41,685 nt of DNA from an uncultured Gammaproteobacteria bacterium (GCA_937896195.1 CALBNC010000008.1:1-41685), one strand, 5' to 3'; shown: positions 1-9,500, counted from the stretch's first letter. Numbers and translations: made by a program. The notes: generated by a model from the letters alone, not told the origin.

Positions 1-230
1 AAAACTGCTGATGATGATTGGCAAATCCAATAAATTCAGTTGTACAAACGGGTGTGAGCTTTTTGCCAGAAATGGCGCTTCAGCAAATGGTGCATGCTCA
101 ATATCCAGATCTAGTGGTAAGAAGCGCGTGTCAGAAAGAGTCAAGGGGGATTGCGATTGCTTGTCGAGAGTTACATCCAAATAAACAGCAAATTATTGAG
201 TTATCAACCCTTATAACAGGTGTTCAATGA
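1..230 (+). pseudogene. C-terminal remnant of a LysR-type (OxyR-like) regulator
   Basis: The frame from about position 18 encodes a stretch containing GVSFLPEMAL, which resembles the end of the effector-binding domain of LysR-type regulators of the OxyR kind, where a GVTLLPEMA-like segment is followed by about 50 residues. Three consecutive in-frame TGA codons (9-17) lie just upstream, so this frame cannot continue leftwards. A different frame at 1-30 gives KTADDDWQIQ and then stops; DDWQIQ is also plausible for the strand just before this segment. The few residues normally found between NSVVQ and GVSFLP also seem to be missing. I infer a frameshift near 28-33 plus a small deletion, meaning a decayed regulator gene whose body lies outside the window. 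A sequencing error or a different family is possible. The stop at 228-230 directly abuts the convergent gene's stop at 231. Confidence 0.5.
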
Positions 231-710
231 TTATTCAATAACAACTAGTACCTTTGGTATGGCTATATTAGTCACATTTCTCAATTGAGGTGTTTCTTTG
301 ACTGTGCCAGATATAGGAGATTTAATCTGGTATTTTTCCAGTTCAATTGTTTGAATTTTAATTAATACGTTATGCACATCAAGCTCGCGCTTTTTTGCAT
401 TATGTTCAATTTTAGCAATATCTAAATCGCGATGAGAAGCCACCATTCGATCATATAACTCTTGAGTTTGATTAAGAATTAATAAGGCATCATCAAAAGC
501 TTGTTGTTTGATACTGCCAGTTATTTCTAGGTGTTGTAACTTTAGCTGGGCCTGTCTATCATCAATCTTCACCAATATATCTCCAGCATTAACTTGTTTT
601 CCAGGTGTTGTCATTTCAATAATAGAGCCAGAAACTTGAGGATAAATATCTAGCGCTAACGTTATGCCAGGTAGAAATAAGCCTAATGCTAACCAGTGGT
701 TAAATTTCAT
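231..710 (-). CDS. Miniature HlyD/RND-type periplasmic adaptor (membrane fusion protein)
   Basis: This 159-aa protein has an N-terminal signal peptide (MKFNHWLALGLFLPGITLA) followed by a first half-lipoyl segment (IYPQVSGSI...GDILVKIDD, about 22-50). A charged helical hairpin fills about 55-125, and a second half-lipoyl segment (IKSPISGTV) lies near the end. Adaptors of this family link an inner-membrane pump to a TolC channel. Family members usually exceed 250 aa because a beta-barrel and a membrane-proximal domain follow; both are absent here. I chose the ATG at 710 rather than the longer frame to 767 because GGAGAAG sits 4 nt upstream and the signal peptide begins there. It overlaps the TolC-like gene by 11 bp, so translation is probably coupled. 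No pump gene is adjacent. It may be a minimal adaptor or a truncated one. Confidence 0.72.
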   Translation of the reverse strand: MKFNHWLALGLFLPGITLALDIYPQVSGSIIEMTTPGKQVNAGDILVKIDDRQAQLKLQHLEITGSIKQQAFDDALLILNQTQELYDRMVASHRDLDIAKIEHNAKKRELDVHNVLIKIQTIELEKYQIKSPISGTVKETPQLRNVTNIAIPKVLVVIE

Positions 711-1947
711 AATCTTCTCCAATGAGATGGTGTAATTTCTTAAGGGTGATAATATAGTTAAATTCATTCTCAGCTAGTTTTCTTTCAGTATCCGTGTAGT
801 TGACCATAGCCTTACCGATGTCACTTTTGATCTCCATTTCATAATTGGCACGCGCTTTTTCCAAATATAAATTTCGATAGTCTAACTCAACGATTAGCGC
901 TTTATGAATTTGCCTTAATGCACTAAGATTAAGGTGATGATCCAATGCTTCCCCTAATAAATCTTGCTGAATCTTTTCAATCTCAAGTTGTTTTTTCTTA
1001 GATTGAATCATGAGCTGAGATATCTCACTATCTTGTTTGGCATCAGTACCAAAAGGCATAGATAGCTGAATTCCAGCACGCCATTGACCATTTTTCTCGC
1101 GATCATAGCCTTGTTCTCCAATTCGAGCACTTGAGTTAAGTACAATACCTAAATTACTTTTTTGCTGAGAAATTTGACGACCGATGGCTGATAAAGATTG
1201 TTTCAATTGTTTAAGCTTTAAGTTGTTTGTAAGTTTTTTTTGATAATAAGAAAACTCGGACAGCTCTTTTTTAAATAAAGATTTGTAATTAGGCATAACA
1301 ACATCATCAGGACGATCTTCATAGCTAATATTAAGCAGTTGAGCCAACTTAGCTCGAGTTTGAATTTGCTTAGATTCTGCCTTAATACGTTGAATTTGAC
1401 TAATTTGAGTGTTGGTTTGTTTTTCTAATAAGGTTACTTCTGATGCACTTTGAATGTCGTAATCATCTTTAACTCGACCTTCATAAACAGCAGACATTGC
1501 TAGCTCCTCTAGTGCGGTTTCGTGAGATAAGTCTGCTAAAACGATGTCAAAATAGGCGCGCATTATCCCAATGGTTTTATCTTGCTGTAATTGCTGAAAA
1601 GACAAAGTTGCATTATTAAGTGTATTTAGCTGCGTATTTTTTCCAATTTCAATGGCTTGATTGTAAAGTGTTTTTTTAAGAAAAATAAAGGCGTGAGAAT
1701 TATTAATAGCAGAGTTATAGTCGCTTCGCTTTGCAAGCTGTAAATCAATATTTGACGTTACATCGTATTGGTTTTCCCAATCACTCAGTCGATGTTGCTC
1801 AGAATCAATATTTAAAAGCTGCTGTTTTTCAGCGAAGTTGTGCTCATTAGAAAGCTTTAGGGCGTCACCCAGCGTTAAAGGGTTAGGCAGCTGCTCTGAG
1901 TGAACAAAACTAGATACTAGTAATAATAAGAAGCTTAAAAATTTCAT
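700..1947 (-). CDS. TolC-like outer membrane efflux protein
   Basis: This 415-aa protein has a signal peptide (MKFLSFLLLLVSSFVHS) and then long heptad-like helices rich in Q, K, E and L. The pattern matches outer-membrane efflux proteins of the TolC family, which form trimeric channels through the outer membrane and periplasm. The segment LGDALKLSNEHN near 25-36 matches the usual first helix (LxEALxLAxxxN). The length is typical for the family. The start overlaps the stop of the upstream thioredoxin-like gene by 4 bp (ATGA), and the end overlaps the adaptor start, so the three genes form one tight operon read right to left. The substrate cannot be told from sequence. Family assignment rests on helix pattern and context rather than on a catalytic motif. 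Confidence 0.78.
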   Translation of the reverse strand: MKFLSFLLLLVSSFVHSEQLPNPLTLGDALKLSNEHNFAEKQQLLNIDSEQHRLSDWENQYDVTSNIDLQLAKRSDYNSAINNSHAFIFLKKTLYNQAIEIGKNTQLNTLNNATLSFQQLQQDKTIGIMRAYFDIVLADLSHETALEELAMSAVYEGRVKDDYDIQSASEVTLLEKQTNTQISQIQRIKAESKQIQTRAKLAQLLNISYEDRPDDVVMPNYKSLFKKELSEFSYYQKKLTNNLKLKQLKQSLSAIGRQISQQKSNLGIVLNSSARIGEQGYDREKNGQWRAGIQLSMPFGTDAKQDSEISQLMIQSKKKQLEIEKIQQDLLGEALDHHLNLSALRQIHKALIVELDYRNLYLEKARANYEMEIKSDIGKAMVNYTDTERKLAENEFNYIITLKKLHHLIGEDYEI

Positions 1948-2441
1948 CGGTTTTTACGCTTATAGCGAATAAATTTTTCCTCTAAGTAGGCGTCTTCAAC
2001 CATAAATTTGGCGAGTAGTAGAAAGTCTTCTTGGTTGGCAAAGCCGGTGCGAGTAACTACTCGGTTACCCTTGAGGTCAAAAAAAGCGAGTACAGGCGTT
2101 GCACCAATTCGATTGTGTTTTTTTGCAAAAACTCTTTCAACTGTTTTATTGCCGTCAAAATCAATTAATTCAAGATTTGAATTGGTATTGATTTTGTAAT
2201 TTAAAAAATATGTTTTGAAATATTTAATAACGTCAGGCTGATTTAATACTTGGCGCTCCATTTTTTGGCAAAAAGGACAGTCATCCATAAAGAAAAAAAC
2301 AAACACACCTTTTTTGTTGGCAGCTTGAGCATCACTTAAATTTTCAGAATAATCATTAAAATGCTCGTCAAATAAATCGCCATCTGACATTGCTTGAAAT
2401 GATACGAGTAAACCTAAGATTAATATTAGTTTTTTAAACAT
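1944..2441 (-). CDS. Periplasmic thioredoxin-fold protein (SoxW-like)
   Basis: This 165-aa protein has a signal peptide (to about residue 19) and a thioredoxin fold. The redox motif CPFC is at 55-58, preceded by FVFFFMDD, and the cis-proline motif is ATPVLAF (T115-P116). Proteins of this kind reduce or exchange disulfides in the periplasm. The form with an extra insertion before the cis-proline resembles SoxW-type thioredoxins of sulfur oxidisers, but no sox gene is adjacent, so that name is tentative. AAGG about 7 nt upstream of the ATG serves as the ribosome site, and a good promoter lies at 2498-2526. It is the first gene of the operon with the TolC-like and adaptor genes. It may maintain disulfides in them or act independently. 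Confidence 0.72.
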   Translation of the reverse strand: MFKKLILILGLLVSFQAMSDGDLFDEHFNDYSENLSDAQAANKKGVFVFFFMDDCPFCQKMERQVLNQPDVIKYFKTYFLNYKINTNSNLELIDFDGNKTVERVFAKKHNRIGATPVLAFFDLKGNRVVTRTGFANQEDFLLLAKFMVEDAYLEEKFIRYKRKNR

Positions 2442-2497
2442 TAAGTGACCTTGAAAAAATATGTATGGGTTGATTGGAGCTATGGTGAATAATCATA

Positions 2498-2526
2498 ATC
2501 ATACCATTTGAAGCTAACAATTTCAA
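2498..2526 (-). promoter_or_regulatory. Sigma70-type promoter of the thioredoxin-TolC-adaptor operon
   Basis: On the minus strand a -35 TTGAAA (2526-2521) is followed after exactly 17 nt by a -10 TATGAT (2503-2498). Each hexamer matches consensus at 5 of 6 positions. Predicted initiation near 2491 gives a leader of about 50 nt to the ATG at 2441. Confidence 0.6.
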
Positions 2527-2529
2527 ATG
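2505..2529. repeat. Inverted repeat over the -35 and spacer, possible operator
   Basis: A perfect 8-bp inverted repeat, CATTTGAA (2505-2512) and TTCAAATG (2522-2529), is separated by 9 bp. It spans the -35 and most of the spacer of the promoter at 2498-2526, where a repressor dimer would bind. No T-run follows on either strand, so it is not a terminator. Function is inferred from position only. Confidence 0.4.
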
Positions 2530-2552
2530 AAAATTAACCTTAGATATGAGTA

Positions 2553-3497
2553 CTACTCAAACAATGCGTCGACAAACTCTTTAGCATTAAAAGGCTTTAA
2601 ATCATTAATTCCTTCACCAACACCAATATAGCGTACGGGCAATTTAAGCTCATCAGAAATAGCAAATACCACACCACCTTTAGCAGTGCCATCAAGCTTG
2701 GTGATACTAATGCCGCTTAGTCCAACTGTCTTGTTAAATTCTTTGGCCTGATTAATGGCATTTTGCCCCGAGCCTCCATCAATAACCAGCATGGTTTCAT
2801 GCGGGGCATTTTCATTGTGTTTTTTTAGTACGCGCTTTATTTTTTCAAGCTCTTGCATTAGATTACCTTGAGTATGCAATCGTCCTGCGGTATCAGCAAT
2901 AAGAATATCAATATTTTTAGCCTTGGCAGATTCATAAGCATCATAAATAACAGAAGCAGCATCAGACCCAGTTGTTTGGGCGACTACAGGTATTTCATTA
3001 CGCTCACCCCAAACTTTAAGTTGCTCAACCGCAGCAGCGCGAAAGGTGTCACCAGCCGCAAGCATGACAGATTTGCCTTGATTTTGAAAAGATTTAGCCA
3101 GTTTGCCAATGGTGGTAGTTTTACCAGCACCATTTATACCTACCACCAAAATGACAAAAGTTTCATTGGTATCTGTATTGAGCTGGTTGTCTTCTATTAG
3201 TAGCTTTGTTAGTGCATCTTTTAAGAATTCATATAGGCTATCAGAATCCTTTAAAACTTTTCGAGAGGCATTTTGACGCACCGACTCTAAAACTTTATCC
3301 GTCGTATTAATGCCAATATCTGCAGTGATCAAAAGCATTTCTAGTTCATCCAATAAATCCTCGTCAATGACTTTCTTGCCCAATAAAAGACTGGATAAGC
3401 CAGAGCCAAGTTTTTGCCTTGATTTGGCCAGACGCTGTTTTAATGTAGAGCCTTTTTCTATTTTGTCAGATTTATCTTTTTTAAAAAAATTAAACAA
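2553..3497 (-). CDS. ftsY: Signal recognition particle receptor FtsY
   Basis: FtsY is the membrane-associated GTPase that receives SRP-ribosome complexes and passes nascent membrane proteins to the Sec translocon. The 314-aa product has a helical N domain (about 15-100) and a G domain. Visible G-domain motifs are P-loop GINGAGKT (120-127), GDTFRAAAVEQL (about 149-160), DTAGRLH (202-208) and TKLDGTAKGG (from 266). The acidic A domain of E. coli FtsY (497 aa) is reduced to a short lysine-rich start, as in many compact homologues. The start codon is TTG, with GAGAAG a few nt upstream. It is divergent from the M16 peptidase gene, with only 25 bp between the starts. Confidence 0.96.
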   Translation of the reverse strand: MFNFFKKDKSDKIEKGSTLKQRLAKSRQKLGSGLSSLLLGKKVIDEDLLDELEMLLITADIGINTTDKVLESVRQNASRKVLKDSDSLYEFLKDALTKLLIEDNQLNTDTNETFVILVVGINGAGKTTTIGKLAKSFQNQGKSVMLAAGDTFRAAAVEQLKVWGERNEIPVVAQTTGSDAASVIYDAYESAKAKNIDILIADTAGRLHTQGNLMQELEKIKRVLKKHNENAPHETMLVIDGGSGQNAINQAKEFNKTVGLSGISITKLDGTAKGGVVFAISDELKLPVRYIGVGEGINDLKPFNAKEFVDALFE

Positions 3498-3507
3498 AGC
3501 TTCTCGC

Positions 3508-3514
3508 TATAATA
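3508..3514. promoter_or_regulatory. Overlapping divergent -10 elements between ftsY and the M16 gene
   Basis: The plus strand reads TATAAT at 3508-3513 and the minus strand reads TATTAT at 3514-3509, so one near-symmetric AT box could serve both directions. Predicted starts (about 3520 for plus, 3502 for minus) leave leaders of only about 3-5 nt to the two start codons. No convincing -35 is visible. Confidence 0.4.
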
Positions 3515-3522
3515 GTTTGAAT

Positions 3523-4848
3523 ATGAAGAATCTAATTTTACTAGCCTTTTTTTTGTCCACAAGCGCATTTTCGAATACTATTGAAGCTAATGAACAGCTA
3601 ACCCAGGCAACCCTGGATAATGGGTTAAAAATCATTGTTAAAACAGACCGTCGGGCGCCCGTGTTTATTTCCCAGCTTTGGTATAAGGTCGGCGCTAGCG
3701 ATGAAAAACAACCGAATACGGGTATTTCACACATGTTGGAACACATGATGTTTAAAGGCACACATGACTATAAAGTCGGTGAGTTTTCAAAAATTATCGC
3801 TCGTAATGGCGGTAATGACAATGCATTTACTTCAAAAGACTATACGGCTTACTATCAAAAAATGCACAACTCTAAATTAGAGTTAGCCATTAAGATGGAA
3901 GCCGACCGCATGCGAAATTTGACCTTCTCAGGCATTGAGTTAGAAAAAGAAAGGCAAGTGGTTATCGAGGAGCGCAGACTGCGTGTAGAAGACAACCCTA
4001 ATGCTAAAGTTTATGAGAATTTACGTTTAATCTCATTTGATCAAAAGGGTGCTTATCATGCGCCTGTTATCGGTTTTCAATCAGATATTGAAACTTATCG
4101 TCTAAGTGATTTACGTCATTGGTATGAAACTTACTATGCGCCTAATAACGCTACATTAGTGGTTGTGGGTGACGTTGATCCTCAAGAAGTGATCAATCAT
4201 GCTAAGCGCTATTTTGGGCAGTATTCATCAAATTCTAACATTGAAAAAATTAAACGCTATGCGTCAATAGCCAAAACTAGTCAGTCCAAAAAACTTGAGC
4301 TTAAAGCTAAACTACCATTTTATACTCTAGGCTTTCATGTGCCAAGCTTGAAAACCACAACTGATGAAAATCAAGCTTACCAATTAGAAATGTTGGCTTA
4401 TGTTTTAGATAATGGATTGTCGAAAAAACTTATTCGCAATCAGCAAATTGCCTCAGCCATAAGTGTTAGTTATCGCCTTTATGATAAACATGATACGCTT
4501 TTTATTATTAGCTTTGTGCCAGCCGATGGGGTTGATAATCAAACGTTGATTGACGCTATTAAAAACCAAGTTAAAGAATTGATTGAGAAGCCAGAACTCA
4601 TTCAAGATGAACTTGTACGAACCAAGGCCCAGCTTGAAGCGGGTTTTGTTTTCGAGCAAGATCTTATACACACCCAAGCTTACTATTTAGGCATGCTAGA
4701 AACTGTAGGTTTGGGTATTGATAAAATGTTTACATATGTTGCTAAAATGAACGAAATTAAGGCTAAAGATATCTCAAATATCGCTAAACAGTATCTTGAT
4801 TTCTCACAAGTAAATTCTGTTGAACTTATAACCAAGGCAATCAAGTGA
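3523..4848 (+). CDS. M16 family zinc peptidase, catalytic subunit type
   Basis: This 441-aa protein has a signal peptide (MKNLILLAFFLSTSAFS) and an M16 (insulinase/processing peptidase) fold. The inverted zinc motif HMLEH (H70, E73, H74) and the downstream glutamate in VVIEE (E150), 76 residues after H74, complete the HxxEH-x76-E signature, so the enzyme looks active. It probably degrades peptides in the periplasm. The frame is open back to 3310, but the ATG at 3523 starts the signal peptide and clears ftsY, so I use it. There is no Shine-Dalgarno, and the TATAAT box lies only 10 bp upstream, which suggests a near-leaderless message. The gene overlaps the next M16 gene by 4 bp. Such active/inactive pairs are common, as in mitochondrial processing peptidase. 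Confidence 0.9.
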   Translation: MKNLILLAFFLSTSAFSNTIEANEQLTQATLDNGLKIIVKTDRRAPVFISQLWYKVGASDEKQPNTGISHMLEHMMFKGTHDYKVGEFSKIIARNGGNDNAFTSKDYTAYYQKMHNSKLELAIKMEADRMRNLTFSGIELEKERQVVIEERRLRVEDNPNAKVYENLRLISFDQKGAYHAPVIGFQSDIETYRLSDLRHWYETYYAPNNATLVVVGDVDPQEVINHAKRYFGQYSSNSNIEKIKRYASIAKTSQSKKLELKAKLPFYTLGFHVPSLKTTTDENQAYQLEMLAYVLDNGLSKKLIRNQQIASAISVSYRLYDKHDTLFIISFVPADGVDNQTLIDAIKNQVKELIEKPELIQDELVRTKAQLEAGFVFEQDLIHTQAYYLGMLETVGLGIDKMFTYVAKMNEIKAKDISNIAKQYLDFSQVNSVELITKAIK

Positions 4849-6134
4849 AGCTATTAATCTTATTTTTATTGTTAATCACTCAAGCTAATGCCAAGGTAAA
4901 TATTGACCAATGGACAACGCCTGAAGGTGCTAAAGTATTATTTACCCAAACCAAAGGCTTGCCAATGTTGGATGTGGCGCTTAACTTTGACGCTGCAAGT
5001 TCTAGAGATGGCGATAAGCACGGATTAGCATCACTCACCAGTAGCCTAATTGGTACTGCAAGTAAGTATCATACAGAAGAGCAAATTATCAAGCAATTTG
5101 AATCACTGGGTACTGAGTTTTCGTCGGCTTCGCTTAAAGATATGTCGATTATTTCTATGCGTAGTTTAACGCGTCGCGATATCTTGCAATCTTCATTAAA
5201 TTTGTTCACGGAAGTAGTTACTAAAGTTGACTATCAGCAACACTATTTAAGTCGTGAGAAAAAGCAAACTCTTCGCGCTATTGAAGCTGCCAAACAAAGT
5301 CCAGGTAGTATTGCTAATACAAGATTTAATGAATTAGTATTTGGCCAGCACCCTTATGCACATAAAAAAATTGGCACTAAAGAATCTCTTGAAAAAATCA
5401 ATCTTGCTGATTTAATCCAGCATTATCAGCGCTATTATGTCGCTAAAAATTTGACCATTGCCTTGGTAGGCGATATCTCTAAAACGAAAGCCATGCAAAT
5501 AGCTCGTCAAATTTCACACGGGCTAAATAGTGGAAAAAAAGCACCGCGCAACGAGCTAGTTTTGCCCTTAACAAAAACAATACAAGAGCATATTGAATTT
5601 CCATCAACGCAAACTCACTTGTTGATCGGGCAAGTTGGCATTAACCGCACACATGCTGATTATTATCCATTATATTTGGGTAATCATATTTTGGGTGGTA
5701 GTGGTCTTAATTCGCTTTTAAGTCAAGAAATTCGTGAGCAAAGAGGTTTGGCTTATTCGACTTCTAGCTACTTTACAAAAATGCAATCTAATGGTTTTTT
5801 CTTAATCAATCTACAAACCAAAAATTCGCAAGCAGATCAAGCCAGAAAAGTCGTATTAGAAACACTCAAAAATTTCAGAAATAATGAGATTGACCCTCAA
5901 AATCTACAAGATGGCAAGGATAATATCATTGGTGGCTTCGCTTTAGAGACGGCCAGCAATGCAAATATCCTCACTTACCTCTCTATTATTGGTTTTTATG
6001 AGCTACCACTGGATTATTTGAGTAGTTTTACCGATAAAATCAAGAATATTAGTACAAAAGACATTAAAAATGCCTATGAAAGACTTATTAATATGCAGAA
6101 ACTCGTTATTTTGACAGTGGGTGTAAAAAAGTAG
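4845..6134 (+). CDS. M16 family peptidase-like protein, non-catalytic partner
   Basis: This 429-aa protein has a short signal peptide (MKLLILFLLLITQANA). It has the M16 fold, including REQRGLAYSTSSYF near 300, the conserved R/Y segment of the C-terminal half-domain. The zinc motif is missing: where HxxEH belongs, around DKHGLASLTSSLIG, there is no HxxEH. It should therefore be the substrate-binding, non-hydrolytic partner of the preceding gene. It starts with GTG inside the stop of that gene (GTGA overlap), which supports coupled synthesis of a heterodimer. Activity of the pair and its substrate are not visible in the sequence. Confidence 0.86.
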   Translation: MKLLILFLLLITQANAKVNIDQWTTPEGAKVLFTQTKGLPMLDVALNFDAASSRDGDKHGLASLTSSLIGTASKYHTEEQIIKQFESLGTEFSSASLKDMSIISMRSLTRRDILQSSLNLFTEVVTKVDYQQHYLSREKKQTLRAIEAAKQSPGSIANTRFNELVFGQHPYAHKKIGTKESLEKINLADLIQHYQRYYVAKNLTIALVGDISKTKAMQIARQISHGLNSGKKAPRNELVLPLTKTIQEHIEFPSTQTHLLIGQVGINRTHADYYPLYLGNHILGGSGLNSLLSQEIREQRGLAYSTSSYFTKMQSNGFFLINLQTKNSQADQARKVVLETLKNFRNNEIDPQNLQDGKDNIIGGFALETASNANILTYLSIIGFYELPLDYLSSFTDKIKNISTKDIKNAYERLINMQKLVILTVGVKK

Positions 6135-6186
6135 TTAAAACAGCCCGTTTCCATTATTTCCGAAATTTTTAAAAAGGCCAGTAACA

Positions 6187-6534
6187 ATGAAAATGAATAC
6201 AACTGAACATCTTTTCTCTTACGGTACTTTGCAAAATACACAAGTGCAGCTAGAAACCTTTGGGCGTGAGTTGGAAGGCCATAAAGATCAATTATTGGGC
6301 TATAAATTAGAGATGGTTGAGATTGGCGATGACGATGTGGTGACATTAAGTGGTGAAACCCATCACCCTATTGCAGTGGTTTCTAAGGATAAAAATGATG
6401 TTGTATCGGGTGTGGTTTTTGCAATTACAGCTGATGAATTGACACAATCAGATTTGTATGAGGTAAGTGATTACAAGCGAGTGATGGGGAGATTTAAATC
6501 AGGCCAACAAGCTTGGGTGTACGTCCAAGCTTAA
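6187..6534 (+). CDS. Gamma-glutamylcyclotransferase-like (AIG2/YtfP) protein
   Basis: This 115-aa protein contains YGTLQ (12-16) near the start, the nucleotide-like loop typical of the gamma-glutamylcyclotransferase fold. Near the end LYEVSDYKRV carries E92, which aligns with the catalytic glutamate region of the family, followed by an aromatic/arginine segment. Family members cleave gamma-glutamyl amino acids or related gamma-linked amines to release 5-oxoproline; several bacterial members have no assigned substrate. It lies about 50 bp after the M16 pair with AAGG upstream of the ATG, and may be cotranscribed with it. Confidence 0.75.
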   Translation: MKMNTTEHLFSYGTLQNTQVQLETFGRELEGHKDQLLGYKLEMVEIGDDDVVTLSGETHHPIAVVSKDKNDVVSGVVFAITADELTQSDLYEVSDYKRVMGRFKSGQQAWVYVQA

Positions 6535-6541
6535 GGTTTTT

Positions 6542-9500
6542 TTAAAGTAATACTTTTTCGATATTCACTGATTGTATAAACTCTTTCTGCCAGTTTTCAC
6601 CTAGCTTTTGTTCAGCGATAAGTTCAATAGGATAAACAGGTTGGATATTGGTTGAGCCTTGGTAGCGCGATAAACCTTGGCGACACGCTGGACATGTGGT
6701 GAGCATTTTAATAGGCTTGTCGCTTTTTTCAATAGTCGCAATGTCCTTTTTAATTTCTAACTCTTTTCTATATTTGGCTTGCTTGGCAATATCAGGGCGA
6801 GCAACTGCAAATGTTCCTGCCTCACCACAACAGCGGTCATTACTAATGACCTCACTATTGACAATTTTAGAGATGAGATTGCTAGAATTTTCTGATTTAA
6901 TCGGATCATGACAAGGCGCATGGTAAAGGTATTGTTCGCCTGTAGCATCAAGTGTGACATCTTGCTCTAATAGATATTCGTGAATATCCGTTAAACTAGA
7001 GTCTTTAAAAATATCACCGAGTTCATAAGTCATAAGCTGATCAATGCATGTACCACATGAAGTGAGTACATGCTTAATATCTAAGTAATTTAAGGTATTT
7101 GCCATGCGGTGGAATAAAACGCGATTGTCCGTTGAAATAGCATTACTTTTATCATCTAAGCCAGCAGCTTTTTGCGGATAGCCACAACACAAATAACTAG
7201 GTGGTAGAACCACTTTAACGCCTTGATGGTAAAGAAGGGCAACCGTTGCTAGGCCAATTTGAGAATAAAGACGCTCAGAGCCACAGCCTGGGAAATAAAA
7301 CACACTAGGTGAGTCTGAGTTAGACTTGGTTGGATGCGACAAAATAGGAATACTTGTGGTGTCATTAATATTGAGCAGCTCACGCATTGGCTTAAGGCCA
7401 GTATCAGTTGGTAACGGCTTATCCAATAAAGTGGTGAGTTCAATTGCCATACTTGGTCTACCAACAGTTTTATCAGGATTTTTATTTAAGAATGGCTTGG
7501 CAAGACGTGAAGCTATGTTTTGAGCCTTGTAGCTATAATCAATTAATAGCTTCTTCACCAGTCTAATCTTCCAAGGCTGGGTCATATTAAGATAAGCTAT
7601 TGAAATTTTTGACGCTAAATTTGTTTGGCGATGACCTTGTTTAATTAAGATAGATTTCATCTTAATAGAAACATCACCAAAATCAATGTCAACTGGGCAA
7701 GGTTTGGCACATTTATGGCAAATGGTGCAATGATCGGCAATATCGTTTAACTCTACAAAATGATTAAGTGAAATACCTCGGCGAGTTTGTTCCTCATATA
7801 AGAATGCTTCTGAAATAAGGTTGGTGCCAATAATTTTGTCACGCGGGGAGTATAAAAGATTGGCTTCTGGCACATGTGTGGTACAAACATCTTTACATTT
7901 TCCACAGCGTAGGCAAGATTTAACCATGTCATTAATCTCACCAATTTCACTACTTTCAAGAATTAACGCCTCTTGCTCAACCAAATGTAGAGAAGGGGTG
8001 AAGGCACCATTGAGCCCACTACCCGGCATTAGTTTGCCTTTATTGAAATGGTTGTTTGGATCAATTTGTTTTTTGTACTGTTCAAATTCTTGTTTAAACT
8101 CATCAGATAAATACTGATATTTAGTCAAACCAATGCCGTGCTCACCAGAGATGACACCACCAAGGTGGGTGGCTAAAATCATAATTTCATCAACCACAGA
8201 CTCTGCTTTTTTGAGCATCTGTATGTTGTGAGAATGCACAGGAATGTTGGTGTGCACATTACCATCACCTGCATGCATATGAGTTGCTACAAAAAGACGC
8301 ACATTGCGATTTGAGGCATGGATAGCTTGAATATCACTGCGTATTTCAGTAAAGACATCGCCCGTAAGAAAATCATTTAATGGGTGAGCGAATTCATCCA
8401 TATATGAAATAACACGTTCAGCCATTTGAACTTGTCTAAACACGCTTGAATCTCCAAGCTGAGCAAGTATGTCTTGCCACTGCTCGCTAACACGGTTTAA
8501 CAACTCTACAGCTGCCACAGTTTTTTCTTTGATCAGATCAGTCTCTGGCTTAATATTGTCTAGATATTCACGAACTTCAATAAGAGTATCTAGTTTGTTT
8601 TCAATGGATAGACGAATGTTAATATGCTCAATGCCATCACTATAATCAGCCAGTTTATCTAGTGGTATAACCACATCTTCGTTAATTTTAAAAGCATTGG
8701 TATGAGCTGCAATGGCAGCAGTATTGGCGCGATCTTTCCAGAAGGTTTGTCGCGTGCTAATGGCTTTTGCAATAAAACACTCACCATCTTGTCGAGTGGT
8801 AATATCCTTGATTTCTTCACCAATTTTATCAAGTGATGATTGTTCTTGGCTAGAAATATCAATCAATAAAACCATTCTTGGTAGACCAGATTTACTAGCT
8901 TTAGTGGTGTATTTGACAGCTTTAACATAGCGCGCATCAAGATGCTCCATGCCCACAAGATCAACTTGTGTCGTACTATCAATGAGATTTTTAATCTCAA
9001 CAATACTAGATACAGCAGCTTTTAAATCATGACCAAAAAATTCTAAACATAGGGTGTTAATATGTTCTAAAGGCTGATGTAGAACAAATTCTGCTGAGGT
9101 GATAAAGCCATCACAGCCTTCTTTTTGAATACCAGGAAGACCATCTAAAAATTTGTTAGTAACATCTTTACCAAGGCCACTTTTACGTAGTTTTTTGGTA
9201 TCAATGCTCAGAACTCTAGAGCTAATAACGGTCTTGGAGTCGTCTTCCAGTGTATTAATTTTAAAACTGACAGATTTAAGAAGTTGAATTTTATCTTTAT
9301 TGTGATCAAGACGCTCTACTCGCAACCAAGTTCCATCAGGCATTACCATTTTCCAAGAGACTAGATTGTCAATGGTTGTACCCCATCTAAGGGCTTTCTT
9401 GCCGCCAGCATTCATTGCCACATTGCCACCAATCGTGCAGGCATCTTGTGATGTAGGATCTACTGCAAAAACAAGATTATTTTTCGTGGCTAACTCACTG

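Noticed and set aside
711..767. Longer start for the adaptor gene
   Set aside because: The extra 19 residues lie before a signal peptide that starts at 710 with a strong GGAGAAG site; the extension is inside the TolC-like gene.
3310..3522. N-terminal extension of the M16 peptidase into ftsY
   Set aside because: It is antisense to ftsY and precedes the signal peptide, so I treat it as an open frame by chance.
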